A stretch of DNA of 64,000 nt, from assembly GCF_050496545.1 (NCBI RefSeq), contig NZ_JBNVZV010000019.1, forward strand, positions 1-64,000, in the 5' to 3' direction. The position numbers and the translations under genes are program-made. Below, piece after piece: positions 33,480-41,991 of this stretch. This DNA comes from Phycicoccus avicenniae_A. Its GTDB lineage: Bacteria > Actinomycetota > Actinomycetes > Actinomycetales > Dermatophilaceae. Under the pieces are notes generated by a model that was not told where the DNA came from, searched no databases, and saw nothing but the letters and a program-made list of their open reading frames with translations. The stretch's first letter is position 1. The number at the start of each line of letters is the position of its first letter.

Positions 33480-34768
33480 GCGACGGCCTCCTCGCCCGCG
33501 GCGTCCGCGACGAGGTAGGCGACCACCGCCCGGCTCTCCGGCCGCAGCCACCGACGGGTGGCCGCGACCACGTCCTCGGCGGTGACCGCGCGCACGCGGT
33601 CGAGGTGGTGGTTGACGACGGCCGGGTCGTCGTGGAGGAGTGCGTTGCGGCTGAGCATGTCGGCCCGCTCCTCCTGCGAGGCCAGCGCCGAGAGCCACGC
33701 GCGCTCGGACTGCGCGACCGATGCCTCGAGCTCCTCGGCGGTCGGCCCCTCCGCAGCCAGCCGCTCGAGCTCCTCGACGAGAGCGGTCTCGAGGGCGGCC
33801 GGGTCGGCGCCGGGCGCGACGTCGATGACGACGAAGCCGAGCGAGACGCCGTCGACGAACCCCCACGCCGTGGCGTGCGCCCCGACGGCCGACTGCTCGC
33901 GGCGCACCATGCGGCGGACCAGCCGCGAGCTGGACAGCCCTCCGAGGCAGTCGAGGGCGACCGTGGCCGCGAGCAGCTCGTCGGTCTCGTCGACGGGCAG
34001 CCGGAACGCGACGTGGAGCCGGTCGTTGGGCACCTGCTCGCGGCGCTCGACCCGCACCGGCTCGGTGAGCGGCTCGAGCTGCGGGAGGGCCGGGCGGCGC
34101 TCGGCGGCGCGGGCGTCGAGGGCGCCGAAGTGCCTCTCCACGAGGGCGAAGCCGGCCTCGGCCCCGACGTCGCCGCAGAGCGTGACGACCGTGTTGTCCG
34201 GGGCGTAGTGGAGCCGGAAGAACTCGTGCACGTCCTCGACGCTCGCGGCGTCGAGGTCCTCCATCGAGCCGATGGTCGGGTGGTGGTACGGGTGGCCCTC
34301 GGGGAAGACCGCGGCGTAGACGTCGATGAGCGCGTTGCCGTACGGCTGGTTGTCGTAACGCTGACGCTTCTCCTCCTTGACGACGTCGCGCTGGTTGTCG
34401 AGGTTCTCCTGGGTGACGGCGTCGAGGAGGTGGCCGTGCCGGTCGGCCTCGAGCCAGAGGGCCAGCTCGAGCGCACCGGTGGGCACGGTCTCGAAGTAGT
34501 TCGTGCGGTCGAACCACGTCGTCGCGTTGAGCCGGCCGCCCTCGGCCATCAGCGCCTCGAAGTGCTCGCCGCTGCGCACGCCGCGCGAGCCCTGGAACAT
34601 CAGGTGCTCGAAGAGGTGCGCGAAGCCGGTGCGGCCCGCCTGCTCGTGCCGTGACCCCACGCCGACCCAGAGGTTGACCGTCACGTTCGGGACGGTGTGG
34701 TCGGGCGAGACGACGACGCGCAGGCCGTTCGGCAGCGTGCGCCGGTGGATCGGGTAGTCGAGCGGCAT
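33476..34768 (-). CDS. M16 family zinc peptidase, catalytic subunit
   Basis: 430 aa with the inverted zinc motif HLFEHLMF (HxxEH, about residue 47) and the distal metal Glu region LDNQRDVVKEEKRQRYDN. N-terminal LPNGLRVVVSPDHTVP is classic for the family. It would form a clam-shell peptidase with the adjacent inactive subunit and degrade peptides; the cellular substrate is unknown. No signal peptide. A TAGGGT hexamer 7 nt before ATG 34768 suggests a leaderless operon start. Confidence 0.93.
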   Translation of the reverse strand: MPLDYPIHRRTLPNGLRVVVSPDHTVPNVTVNLWVGVGSRHEQAGRTGFAHLFEHLMFQGSRGVRSGEHFEALMAEGGRLNATTWFDRTNYFETVPTGALELALWLEADRHGHLLDAVTQENLDNQRDVVKEEKRQRYDNQPYGNALIDVYAAVFPEGHPYHHPTIGSMEDLDAASVEDVHEFFRLHYAPDNTVVTLCGDVGAEAGFALVERHFGALDARAAERRPALPQLEPLTEPVRVERREQVPNDRLHVAFRLPVDETDELLAATVALDCLGGLSSSRLVRRMVRREQSAVGAHATAWGFVDGVSLGFVVIDVAPGADPAALETALVEELERLAAEGPTAEELEASVAQSERAWLSALASQEERADMLSRNALLHDDPAVVNHHLDRVRAVTAEDVVAATRRWLRPESRAVVAYLVADAAGEEAVA

Positions 34769-34775
34769 GGCGGTC

Positions 34776-34781
34776 ACCCTA
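34776..34781 (-). promoter_or_regulatory. -10 hexamer, leaderless-type, for the M16 operon
   Basis: Minus-strand TAGGGT, 7 nt, ATG 34768. Confidence 0.45.
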
Positions 34782-34816
34782 CGGTCCGGGTGGCGGCTCC
34801 GTCGCGGAAGCGGGCC

Positions 34817-36157
34817 TCAGCCGACGTCGCGCAGGTCGTCGGCCGCCTTGATGGCCCGGCGCGCGAAGACCTGCTGCTCGGTGGCCACGCGCTCGGCCCG
34901 GCCCCGGCCGAGGAAGCTGACCGCCCAGTGCAGCAACGTCGTCACCCGGTTCTTGAACCCGATGATGTAGACGATGTGCACGCCGAGCCACAGCAGCCAG
35001 GCGATGAAGCCGTGGAAGCGGAGGCGCCCGATGGAGGCCACGGCGCTGAAGCGCGAGACCGTCGCCATCGACCCCTTGTCGCGGTAGGTGAACCGCTCCT
35101 GCGAGGGCTTGCCGTCGAGGCGGTGGGTCAGCTCCTTGGCGGCGAACCGCGCCCCCTGGATGGCGACCTGCGCGACACCCGGGAGGTCGTCGAGGGCGAT
35201 CATGTCGCCGACGACGAACACCTCGGGGTGGCCGGGGAGGGTCAGGTCAGGGTTGACCTTGACCCGGCCGGCACGGTCGAGCTCGGCGTCGGACTGCTCG
35301 GCGAGCTGCCGGCCGAGCGGGCTCGCCTGGACGCCGGCGGCCCACATCTTCGTGAGCGCCTCGACCCGGACCACGTGGCCCTGAGGGTCCTTGTAGGTCA
35401 GGCCGGTCTCGTCGACGTCGGTCACCATCGAGCCGATCCGGACGTCGACGCCCATCTCCTGCAGCCGGCGGCGGGCCGCTCCCCCGAGCCGCTCGCCGAA
35501 GGACGGCAGCACCTCGTCGGCGCCGTCGAGGAGGATGACGTGGGCCTGGGTGGGGTCGATGCGCCGGAAGTCGTGCTTGAGCGTGCGGCTCGCGAGCTCG
35601 GCGATCTGGCCGGCCATCTCGACCCCGGTCGGGCCGGCGCCGACAACGACGAACGTGAGGGCGCGGCGCGCGTCCTCGTCGTCCGTCGCGATCTCCGCGA
35701 GCTCGAAGGCGCCGAAGATGCGCCCCCGCAGCTCGAGGGCGTCGTCGACCGACTTCATGCCCGGCGCGAACTCGGCGAACTCGTCGTGCCCGAACCAGGA
35801 CTGGCCGGCCCCGGCGGCGACGAGGAGGGAGTCGTACTCGGTGACGGTCTCGGTGCCGAGCAGCGCGGAGGTGACGGTGCGCGCCTCGAGGTCGATGTGT
35901 GTGACGTCGCCGAGGATGACGCGGGCATTCTTCTGGCGGGCGAGCACCTCGCGGGTGCTGGGGGCGATCTCGCCCTCGGAGAGGATGCCCGTCGCCACCT
36001 GGTAGAGCAGCGGCTGGAACAGGTGCTGGGCGGTGCGGGCCACGAGGGTGATCTCGACGTCGTCGCGCCGACGCAGGGCGCGGGTGCCGAAGAGCCCTCC
36101 GAAGCCGGAGCCGATGACGACGAGGCGGTGCTTGCGGCCGGTGGGGGTGGTGGTCAC
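34817..36157 (-). CDS. ndh: Type II NADH dehydrogenase (NDH-2), NAD(P)/FAD-dependent oxidoreductase
   Basis: 446-aa membrane-associated, non-proton-pumping NADH:quinone oxidoreductase. FAD-binding Rossmann motif VVIGSGFGGLFG, AQHLFQPLLYQVATGIL, NADH-binding VVVGAGPTGVEMAG, second FAD site VFVVGDMIAL, and the quinone-site AIQGARFAAKE are in order. The C-terminal hydrophobic segment FIAWLLWLGVHIVYIIGFKN anchors it to the membrane, as in bacterial NDH-2. GTG 36157 is chosen because the Rossmann fold begins about 11 residues later; longer open sequence upstream has no similarity to the family. Confidence 0.95.
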   Translation of the reverse strand: MTTTPTGRKHRLVVIGSGFGGLFGTRALRRRDDVEITLVARTAQHLFQPLLYQVATGILSEGEIAPSTREVLARQKNARVILGDVTHIDLEARTVTSALLGTETVTEYDSLLVAAGAGQSWFGHDEFAEFAPGMKSVDDALELRGRIFGAFELAEIATDDEDARRALTFVVVGAGPTGVEMAGQIAELASRTLKHDFRRIDPTQAHVILLDGADEVLPSFGERLGGAARRRLQEMGVDVRIGSMVTDVDETGLTYKDPQGHVVRVEALTKMWAAGVQASPLGRQLAEQSDAELDRAGRVKVNPDLTLPGHPEVFVVGDMIALDDLPGVAQVAIQGARFAAKELTHRLDGKPSQERFTYRDKGSMATVSRFSAVASIGRLRFHGFIAWLLWLGVHIVYIIGFKNRVTTLLHWAVSFLGRGRAERVATEQQVFARRAIKAADDLRDVG

Positions 36158-36490
36158 GTCGAGTCCAACGGGAGCACCCGGCGCGGTGATTCCGCCGACA
36201 CGCCGGTGTGACGGGAGTCGCGGGCCGGGGTGCGTACGAGGTGCGGGGGTCAGGGTGCGGTGGGGTGCGGAGGCGCGCATCTCGCACGGAGCGGGGGCCG
36301 CGGTACTCGCCGTGCTGGCCGCGGGGCAGGACGTCGCTCGGCTCCTGGTTCTTCTTGAGGTGCTGGTCGCGGGGCAGGACTCCGCGCTCACGCGCGGGCT
36401 CCTTCGTCGCCCGCTCGTTCGCGCTCCCGGCATCCCGCCCACGACGAAGGCCCTGACCGGCTTCGCCGGTTCAGGGCCTTCGTCATTCAG
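36158..36490. other. 333-bp non-coding stretch between ndh and tRNA-fMet with a 21-bp direct repeat
   Basis: No convincing gene. It contains two copies of GTGCTGG(C/T)CGCGGGGCAGGAC at 36312-36332 and 36360-36380 (one mismatch, 48-bp period) and ends in the tRNA terminator hairpin. A plus-strand reading frame here has atypical composition and no Shine-Dalgarno. Confidence 0.6.
36443..36484 (-). terminator. Hairpin terminator downstream of tRNA-fMet
   Basis: GACGAAGGCCCTGA-CCGGC arm pairs with its complement (19 bp, single bulged T at 36470, 3-nt loop). It begins 7 nt after the mature 3' end of the minus-strand tRNA. Confidence 0.8.
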
Positions 36491-36564
36491 TAGCGGGGGC
36501 AGGATTTGAACCTGCGACCTCCGGGTTATGAGCCCGGCGAGCTACCGAGCTGCTCCACCCCGCG
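36491..36564 (-). tRNA. Initiator tRNA-fMet (CAT anticodon)
   Basis: 74-nt minus-strand cloverleaf with an acceptor GCGGGG helix closed by an unpaired C1:U72, a D-arm GAGCAGCTCGGTAGCTC, an anticodon stem CCGGG-CTCATAA-CCCGG whose three consecutive G-C pairs mark initiator tRNAs, and a T-arm GCAGG-TTCAAAT-CCTGC. CCA is not encoded. The unpaired first position and GGG:CCC stem distinguish it from elongator tRNA-Met. Confidence 0.95.
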
Positions 36565-36642
36565 TCGAGTGAGTCACGTCCTTGCGGCCGTGCTCGGTAT
36601 GTCCCCGAGGTTACGCGACGCGGGCGGCCGCCGCCAAATCGG

Positions 36643-39600
36643 CTACCCCGGGCTGGCCGTCGTCGCCGCCGACGGGGAGGGTGACGGGCTCGGCGAGGCA
36701 CTCGGCGACGGCGTGGGCGCCGCCGTCCCGAGCCGGGCCGCGAGGTCGTTGGCCTCCTGGATGGCCTGCTCGAGCCGGGCCTGGGCCTGGCCGTACGCGG
36801 CGAAGTCGCGCTTGGTGAGCGCCTCCTGGCCGTCCGCGTACGCCGCCTGGATCTCGGTGATCGCCGCGGCGAGCTGCTGCTCGAGGGAGGTCTCCGGGGT
36901 CGGGGTGCCCCCGCCGCCGTCACCCCCGCCTCCGCCGCCGCCGTCGCCCGAGCCCTCGCCGAAGAGGCCCGTGATGGCCTGGGTGAGCGTGTCGCCCCAC
37001 GCGACGTTGGTGCCGTACACGGCGACGGTCACCTTGTTCTGCGGGAAGGACCCCGAGCCACCGGAGGCCTGGACGTAGATCGGCTGGACGTAGAACGTCC
37101 GCCCGCCGAGCGGGAACGTCAGCAGGTTGCCGAAGGTCAGCGTCTTGCCCTCGCCGGAGTTGCTGGTGATGTACTGCGCGAGGTTGAGCGGCTCGGCGGT
37201 GTTCTGCGAGCGGGCCGTCGAGTTCTGGATCTGGTTGCGCACCTGACCCGGGCCGGACGGCGCCTGGTTCGAGGAGTACTCGACCAGACGCAGCTTGCCG
37301 AAGTTCTCCGCCGGCTTCCCGGCGGTCGACCCCGCATCGGCATCGACGGCGAGCAGGCCGCGGAGGATCTCGCGGCCGCCCTCGTTGTTGCTGGCGGGCA
37401 CGAAGGGCGAGGTGATGGAGAAGGCCGGCGCCTCCTCCCCCGGCAGCGCGATCGACTGGAAGACCACCGGGATGTCCTGCGTCGCCAGCGACGGGTCGCG
37501 CGGCACGCGCCAGCGGTCGTTGCCGGTGTAGAAGTCGTCCGGCCGGGTGACGTGGTACTCGTTGAGCAGGTCGCGCTGGACCTTGATGAGGTCCTGCGGG
37601 TAGCGGATGTGGGCCATCAGCTCGCCGGAGATCGAGGACAGCGGCTGGACCGACCCCGGGAACGCCTTGGTCCAGGCCTTGAGCATCGGGTCGTTCATGT
37701 CCCAGCCGTACAGCTGGACCGAGCCGTCGTAGGCGTCGACGGTTGCCTTGACGGCGTTGCGGATGTAGTTGACCTCGCCGGTGCGGACCTGCACGACGTT
37801 GGAGCGCTGCGCCACCGAGTCCGAGGTGGCCTCGGACAGCTCGAGCAGACGGCTGTTCGGGAAGTTGCTCGACGTCGTGAAGCCGTCGACGATCCACTTC
37901 ACCCGCCCGCCGACGACCGCCGGGTAGACGTTGCCGTCGAGCTGCAGCCACGGCGCTACCCGCTCGACCCGCTCCTTGGGGCTGCGGTGGTCGAGGATGC
38001 GCGAGTCCGAGTTGAGCGCGTCGGAGAGAAGGAAGTTCGCCTCGCGGTACTTGACGGCGTAGGCGAGCCGGCGCATGAACGAGCCGACGGGGACGCCGCC
38101 CTCCCCCGTGTAGGTGTTCTTCACCGACGAGCCCTCGGAGCTGCCCGGACGGTCGTACTCCCGCGTCTCACCGCCCGACGGCCCCCCGACCACGGAGTAG
38201 CTCGGCGACAGCTCACCGAAGTAGATGCGGGGCTCGTACTCCCCCAGGTTGTTCCGCGAGCCGCCCTCGAAGAAGACCGGGTCGCCCTGCGGGCTGCGCT
38301 GGTTGCCGTACGCGGCGTAGAAGCCGTACCCGTGCGTGTAGACGGTGTGGTCGTTGAGCCAGTTGCGCTGACCGTCCGGCAGACCGTCGAGGTTCATCTC
38401 GCGGACGGCGACGACGGCGTCGTTGACCTTGCCGTCGATCGTGTAGCGGTCGACGTCGAGGGTGTCCGGGAACGCGTAGAAGTCGCGCTCCCCCTCGAGC
38501 TGGCGGAAGGTCGGGGCGACGACGTTGGGGTCGATGACGCGCACGCCGGGGATGGCCTCGGCGCCGGTGCGCAGGGTGTCCTCGGACGGCTCCTGCGCGG
38601 GCACGACGTTCTCGATGCGCTCGACCCGGTCCAGCCCGAACGCCGAGCTCGTGGCCTTGATGTTGCGGTCGATGTACGTGGCCTCGAGCGAGCGCTCGGA
38701 CGGCCGCACGCGCAGGGACTGGATGAGCGCCGGGTAGATGGTGCCGGCGACGACCGCCGTCACCACGAGCAGCCCGACGCCGATGACCGGCAGCCGCCAG
38801 CTGCGGCTCCAGATCGCGGCGAGGAAGAACGCGGCGCACATCAGGGCCGCGACGGCCAGGATCGCCTTGGTCGGCAGCACCGCGTTGGCGTCGGTGTAGG
38901 TGATGCCGGTGAGCAGAGAGCCCTTCTGGTTCGACAGCGAGTACCGGTCGAGCCAGTAGGAGGCGGCGCGCGTCAGGGCCAGGAGGGCACCGAGGATGCC
39001 GAGGTGCACGTAGGCCGCGCGCGTGGACGGGCCGCGGCCCGGCAGCTGCAGCCCGCCGTAGACGTAGTGCGTGAAGCCGCCGGCGAGGAACGCCAGGACG
39101 AGCACGACGGTGAGGAAGCTGACGAGGAAGTTCAGCCACGGCAGGGTGAAGACGAAGAACCCGACGTCGAGCCCGAACTGCGGGTCCTTGGTGCCGAACG
39201 GAACTCCGTTGGCCCACAGCAGGAACGTCTTCCACGCACCCATCGACCCCGAGCCCGCGAGCAGACCGAGGACGACCGGGATGCCGATGACGGCCACGCG
39301 GCGCAGCGGCTCGATGGCCTGTCGGTACTGCTCGAGCACCTGCTGGGCCGGGGTGACCGGGACGTAGATGGGGCGGGTGCGGTAGGCCACGACGAGCGAG
39401 ACCGCGACGGCTCCACCGGTGAGCAGGCCGGCGACCACGAAGATGCCGGTCTTGGCGAGCAGCTCCTTGACGAAGACCCCGCGGAAGCCGACGGAGTCGT
39501 ACCACCAGACGTCGGTGAGGATGTCGGCGGCGATGCCCCCGACGACGGCGAGCCCGATGAGCACGAGCGCGGTGGGCAGCAGCGGACCGCGACGACGCCG

Positions 39601-39696
39601 CAGCACGCCGCCCGCACCTCCCCCGGCTCCACCGGCGGGGCGCGGCGATCCCTCGCCCGGGCCGTCGGGTCCGTCGAACCAGTCGGAGCGACTCAC
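36643..39696 (-). CDS. UPF0182 family membrane protein
   Basis: 1017 aa. Seven predicted TM segments occur in the first 320 residues, followed by a large extracytoplasmic domain with the family landmarks RVRPSERSLEATYIDRNIKAT and WLNDHTVYTHGYG, and a Ser/Pro/Ala-rich C-terminus (SPSASPSPSPSPSAATT). It is the counterpart of M. tuberculosis Rv3193c, which also neighbours the PDZ protease gene. Function unknown. GTG 39696 follows GAGGAGAGC. Confidence 0.93.
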   Translation of the reverse strand: MSRSDWFDGPDGPGEGSPRPAGGAGGGAGGVLRRRRGPLLPTALVLIGLAVVGGIAADILTDVWWYDSVGFRGVFVKELLAKTGIFVVAGLLTGGAVAVSLVVAYRTRPIYVPVTPAQQVLEQYRQAIEPLRRVAVIGIPVVLGLLAGSGSMGAWKTFLLWANGVPFGTKDPQFGLDVGFFVFTLPWLNFLVSFLTVVLVLAFLAGGFTHYVYGGLQLPGRGPSTRAAYVHLGILGALLALTRAASYWLDRYSLSNQKGSLLTGITYTDANAVLPTKAILAVAALMCAAFFLAAIWSRSWRLPVIGVGLLVVTAVVAGTIYPALIQSLRVRPSERSLEATYIDRNIKATSSAFGLDRVERIENVVPAQEPSEDTLRTGAEAIPGVRVIDPNVVAPTFRQLEGERDFYAFPDTLDVDRYTIDGKVNDAVVAVREMNLDGLPDGQRNWLNDHTVYTHGYGFYAAYGNQRSPQGDPVFFEGGSRNNLGEYEPRIYFGELSPSYSVVGGPSGGETREYDRPGSSEGSSVKNTYTGEGGVPVGSFMRRLAYAVKYREANFLLSDALNSDSRILDHRSPKERVERVAPWLQLDGNVYPAVVGGRVKWIVDGFTTSSNFPNSRLLELSEATSDSVAQRSNVVQVRTGEVNYIRNAVKATVDAYDGSVQLYGWDMNDPMLKAWTKAFPGSVQPLSSISGELMAHIRYPQDLIKVQRDLLNEYHVTRPDDFYTGNDRWRVPRDPSLATQDIPVVFQSIALPGEEAPAFSITSPFVPASNNEGGREILRGLLAVDADAGSTAGKPAENFGKLRLVEYSSNQAPSGPGQVRNQIQNSTARSQNTAEPLNLAQYITSNSGEGKTLTFGNLLTFPLGGRTFYVQPIYVQASGGSGSFPQNKVTVAVYGTNVAWGDTLTQAITGLFGEGSGDGGGGGGGDGGGGTPTPETSLEQQLAAAITEIQAAYADGQEALTKRDFAAYGQAQARLEQAIQEANDLAARLGTAAPTPSPSASPSPSPSPSAATTASPG

Positions 39697-39807
39697 AGCT
39701 CTCCTCGTCCCGTCAGGCGGGGTCGTCGTGCGGCGGTGGAGGTCAACCTACCTCGCCGTCCTGAACGCGCGGACGGGGCCGATCGTCCCCTCGGGCACCA
39801 TGGGGGC

Positions 39808-40341
39808 GTGAGCCACGAACCGCGCCCCGTCACCGACCCCCTGACCCTCGCCGCCCTCGACACCGAGCGGCACGTCTCGAGGTCCGGGTGGGACCAGCCG
39901 GTGCGGCTCTTCGCCCTCGTCCCGACGGCCGACCTCGTGGTGCGCGAGCCGCAGCTCGCCGAGGGGCTCGCGGCCCACGACGCCGTGGCCGGCGCGCTCT
40001 CGGCCGTCGAGCAGGAGGACCTCCCCGACGCCGACGACATCGAGGACCTGCTGGCGCGCATCGCGTGGCCCGAGCAGGTCACCGGCTGCGCCCTGGCGGT
40101 CGAGCGCGTCGTGCTTCCGCCCGCGGCCGAGCGCGACCTCCCGGAGGACCCCGACGAGGCGCGCCGCGCGGTCGCCGAGCACCCGGACCGCTCCGACGTC
40201 CGCCTCGTCGTCGCCGTCACCCGCGACGGCGCGGCCCGTTGCCTGCTGCGTCAGCGCGCCCACGACAGCGACGACCAGGTCGCCCTCGGCGAGGACATCG
40301 CGCCCGGCATCGTCCACGCCCTGCGGGCGACGTTCGACTGA
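39808..40341 (+). CDS. PPA1309 family protein
   Basis: 177-aa soluble acidic protein recognised as the actinobacterial PPA1309 family by its opening (PVTDPLTLAALDTERHV) and WDQPVRLFALVPTADLV. No catalytic motif or signal peptide. It sits divergently from UPF0182 and convergently with the PDZ protease, a conserved neighbourhood in this phylum. Function unknown. GTG 39808 is the only reasonable start at the conserved N-terminus. Confidence 0.85.
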   Translation: MSHEPRPVTDPLTLAALDTERHVSRSGWDQPVRLFALVPTADLVVREPQLAEGLAAHDAVAGALSAVEQEDLPDADDIEDLLARIAWPEQVTGCALAVERVVLPPAAERDLPEDPDEARRAVAEHPDRSDVRLVVAVTRDGAARCLLRQRAHDSDDQVALGEDIAPGIVHALRATFD

Positions 40342-40348
40342 ACGCGCC

Positions 40349-41461
40349 TCAGCCGCAGGTCGGCAGGCCGTCGGTGTCGCCCTTGGCGATGCCCTCGACG
40401 GCGGTGCGCGCCTCCGCGAACGTCGAGACCCTGAGCAGCGTCATGCCGTCGGGGACGTGCCCGACCGCGTCGGCGCAGTCCTGGGCCGGCGAGAGGAACC
40501 AGCGCGCACCGGCCTCGTGGGCGCCGACGAGCTTCTGCCGGATCCCGCTGATCGGGCCGACGCTGCCGTCGTCGGCGATGGTGCCGGTGCCGGCGATGCG
40601 CTGGCCCCCGGTGAGGGAGCCGGGCGTCAGCCGGTCGTAGATGGCGAGCGTGAACATCAGTCCGGCAGAGGGCCCCCCGACCTGCCCGGTGTTGAGCGTG
40701 ACGTCGACGGGGAGGTCGTAGTCGGTGCGCAGGAGGATGCCGACGACGGCCCGGCCGTCGGCGTTCCCGGCCCGGACCGTGAGGGCCTTCTCGGCACCGT
40801 CGCGGCGCACGACGATGCGCACCTGCTCGCCGGGCGCGTGCTCCTGCACCGCGGCCCGGACCTCGGCGGAGTCGGTGGTGGCCGTGCCGTCGATGCTCAC
40901 GACGACGTCGCCCTTCGCCAGGATGCCGTCCGCCGGACCGCCCTTCGGCACGTCGGCCACGGTGACCGTGGTGCCCACGGTCCGCCCCAGGGCGCGCAGC
41001 GCGGTGGCGGCAGCGACGACCTGGGACTCGTTCATCATCTCGGCGTTCTCGGCCTCGACGTCCTCCTCCGAGGTGTCCTCGGGGAAGTAGTAGCGCTCGG
41101 GGGCGGTCTCGACGTCGTCGCGCAGCCAGGCCTCGGCGAGGTCGTACACCGTGACCTTGCGGCCGGGGCCGCCCTCGAAGGCGACGGTGGTGAAGTCCAG
41201 CGCCCCCTCGGTCGGGTACGTCTTCGTGCCGGAGATCGCGAGCACCGGCTTACCGTCGAGGTCGCCGAGCACGTTGGTGGCCGGCCCCGGCGAGAGGACG
41301 ACGTACGGCAGCCCCACGAACGAGAGCCCGGCCGCGAGCACGACGAGGAGGAAGGTGGTGGTCAGCAGCCCGGCGGCGAGCCGTCCGGGGCGGCCGGCGG
41401 GACGGGGGTCGGCCGGCGGGACGTCCTCGTGGAGGCGCAGGCCCCCCGGGGCGCCGCTCAC
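40349..41461 (-). CDS. PDZ domain / Lon-like (S16) serine protease, membrane-anchored
   Basis: 370 aa: one N-terminal TM (LLTTTFLLVVLAAGLSFVG), a PDZ domain (about 165-255, seen in ADVPKGGPADGILAKGDVVV), and a Lon-type proteolytic domain with catalytic Ser in VGGPSAGLMFTLA and Lys in GIRQKLVGA. It matches the Rv3194c/YlbL type; the active site faces the cell exterior. GTG 41461 overlaps the moaE stop by GTGA. Confidence 0.93.
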   Translation of the reverse strand: MSGAPGGLRLHEDVPPADPRPAGRPGRLAAGLLTTTFLLVVLAAGLSFVGLPYVVLSPGPATNVLGDLDGKPVLAISGTKTYPTEGALDFTTVAFEGGPGRKVTVYDLAEAWLRDDVETAPERYYFPEDTSEEDVEAENAEMMNESQVVAAATALRALGRTVGTTVTVADVPKGGPADGILAKGDVVVSIDGTATTDSAEVRAAVQEHAPGEQVRIVVRRDGAEKALTVRAGNADGRAVVGILLRTDYDLPVDVTLNTGQVGGPSAGLMFTLAIYDRLTPGSLTGGQRIAGTGTIADDGSVGPISGIRQKLVGAHEAGARWFLSPAQDCADAVGHVPDGMTLLRVSTFAEARTAVEGIAKGDTDGLPTCG

Positions 41462-41892
41462 GGCAGCCCCACCCACTCGCTGGAGCCGTCGCCGAGCTGC
41501 TGGTGCTTCCAGATGGGGGTGCGGGCCTTGAGGGTGTCGATGACCGCGCGGCAGGCGTCGAAGGCCTGCCCGCGGTGCGGTGCGGCCGCGGCGACGACGA
41601 CGGCGAGGTCGCCGACGGCGAGGGTGCCGGTGCGGTGGACGGCGGCGAGGCGCACGGCGTCGGAGGAGGCGAGGACCTCGTCGCAGACGGCTCGCATCGT
41701 CTCCTCCGCGGTGGGGTGCGCGGAGTACTCGAGCCCGGTCACGGAGTCGCCGTGGTCGTGGTCGCGCACGACGCCCACGAACAGGGCGACGCCCCCGCAG
41801 ACGGGGTGCCGGACGGCGGCGAGCGCCTCGTCGACGGACAGCGGCTCGTCACGGACGGCGACGAGCGCGACCGCGGCGTCATCGGTGGGCAC
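41458..41892 (-). CDS. moaE: Molybdopterin synthase catalytic subunit
   Basis: 144 aa; the large subunit of MPT synthase, which converts cyclic pyranopterin monophosphate to molybdopterin with sulfur from thiocarboxylated MoaD. The motifs FVGVVRDHDHGDSVTGLEY, VHRTGTLAVGDLAVVVAAAA and KARTPIWKHQ (catalytic Lys) are present. GTG 41892 follows GGAGGAACA. No moaD is adjacent; the partial moeB/moeZ at the window end could serve the same pathway. It is coupled to the PDZ protease gene. Confidence 0.93.
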   Translation of the reverse strand: MPTDDAAVALVAVRDEPLSVDEALAAVRHPVCGGVALFVGVVRDHDHGDSVTGLEYSAHPTAEETMRAVCDEVLASSDAVRLAAVHRTGTLAVGDLAVVVAAAAPHRGQAFDACRAVIDTLKARTPIWKHQQLGDGSSEWVGLP

Positions 41893-41991
41893 AGGTGTTC
41901 CTCCGGGGGCGGTCACCGGAACGATTCCCGCGCGACCGTGGTTGGGTACGACAGGACCACATCCTCTCACCCGAACCGCAGGAGACCGGCC

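Noticed and set aside
36033..36509. 158-codon plus-strand frame with repeated AAGQD-like segments between ndh and the tRNA
   Set aside because: No start signal, overlaps ndh in antisense and the tRNA terminator, and the repetition comes from the 21-bp direct repeat.
36700..36960. Possible repeat array in the C-terminal coding part of the UPF0182 gene
   Set aside because: Low-complexity Ser/Pro/Ala and Gly/Asp codons in a protein tail, not a DNA repeat array; no CRISPR-like spacing occurs anywhere in the window.
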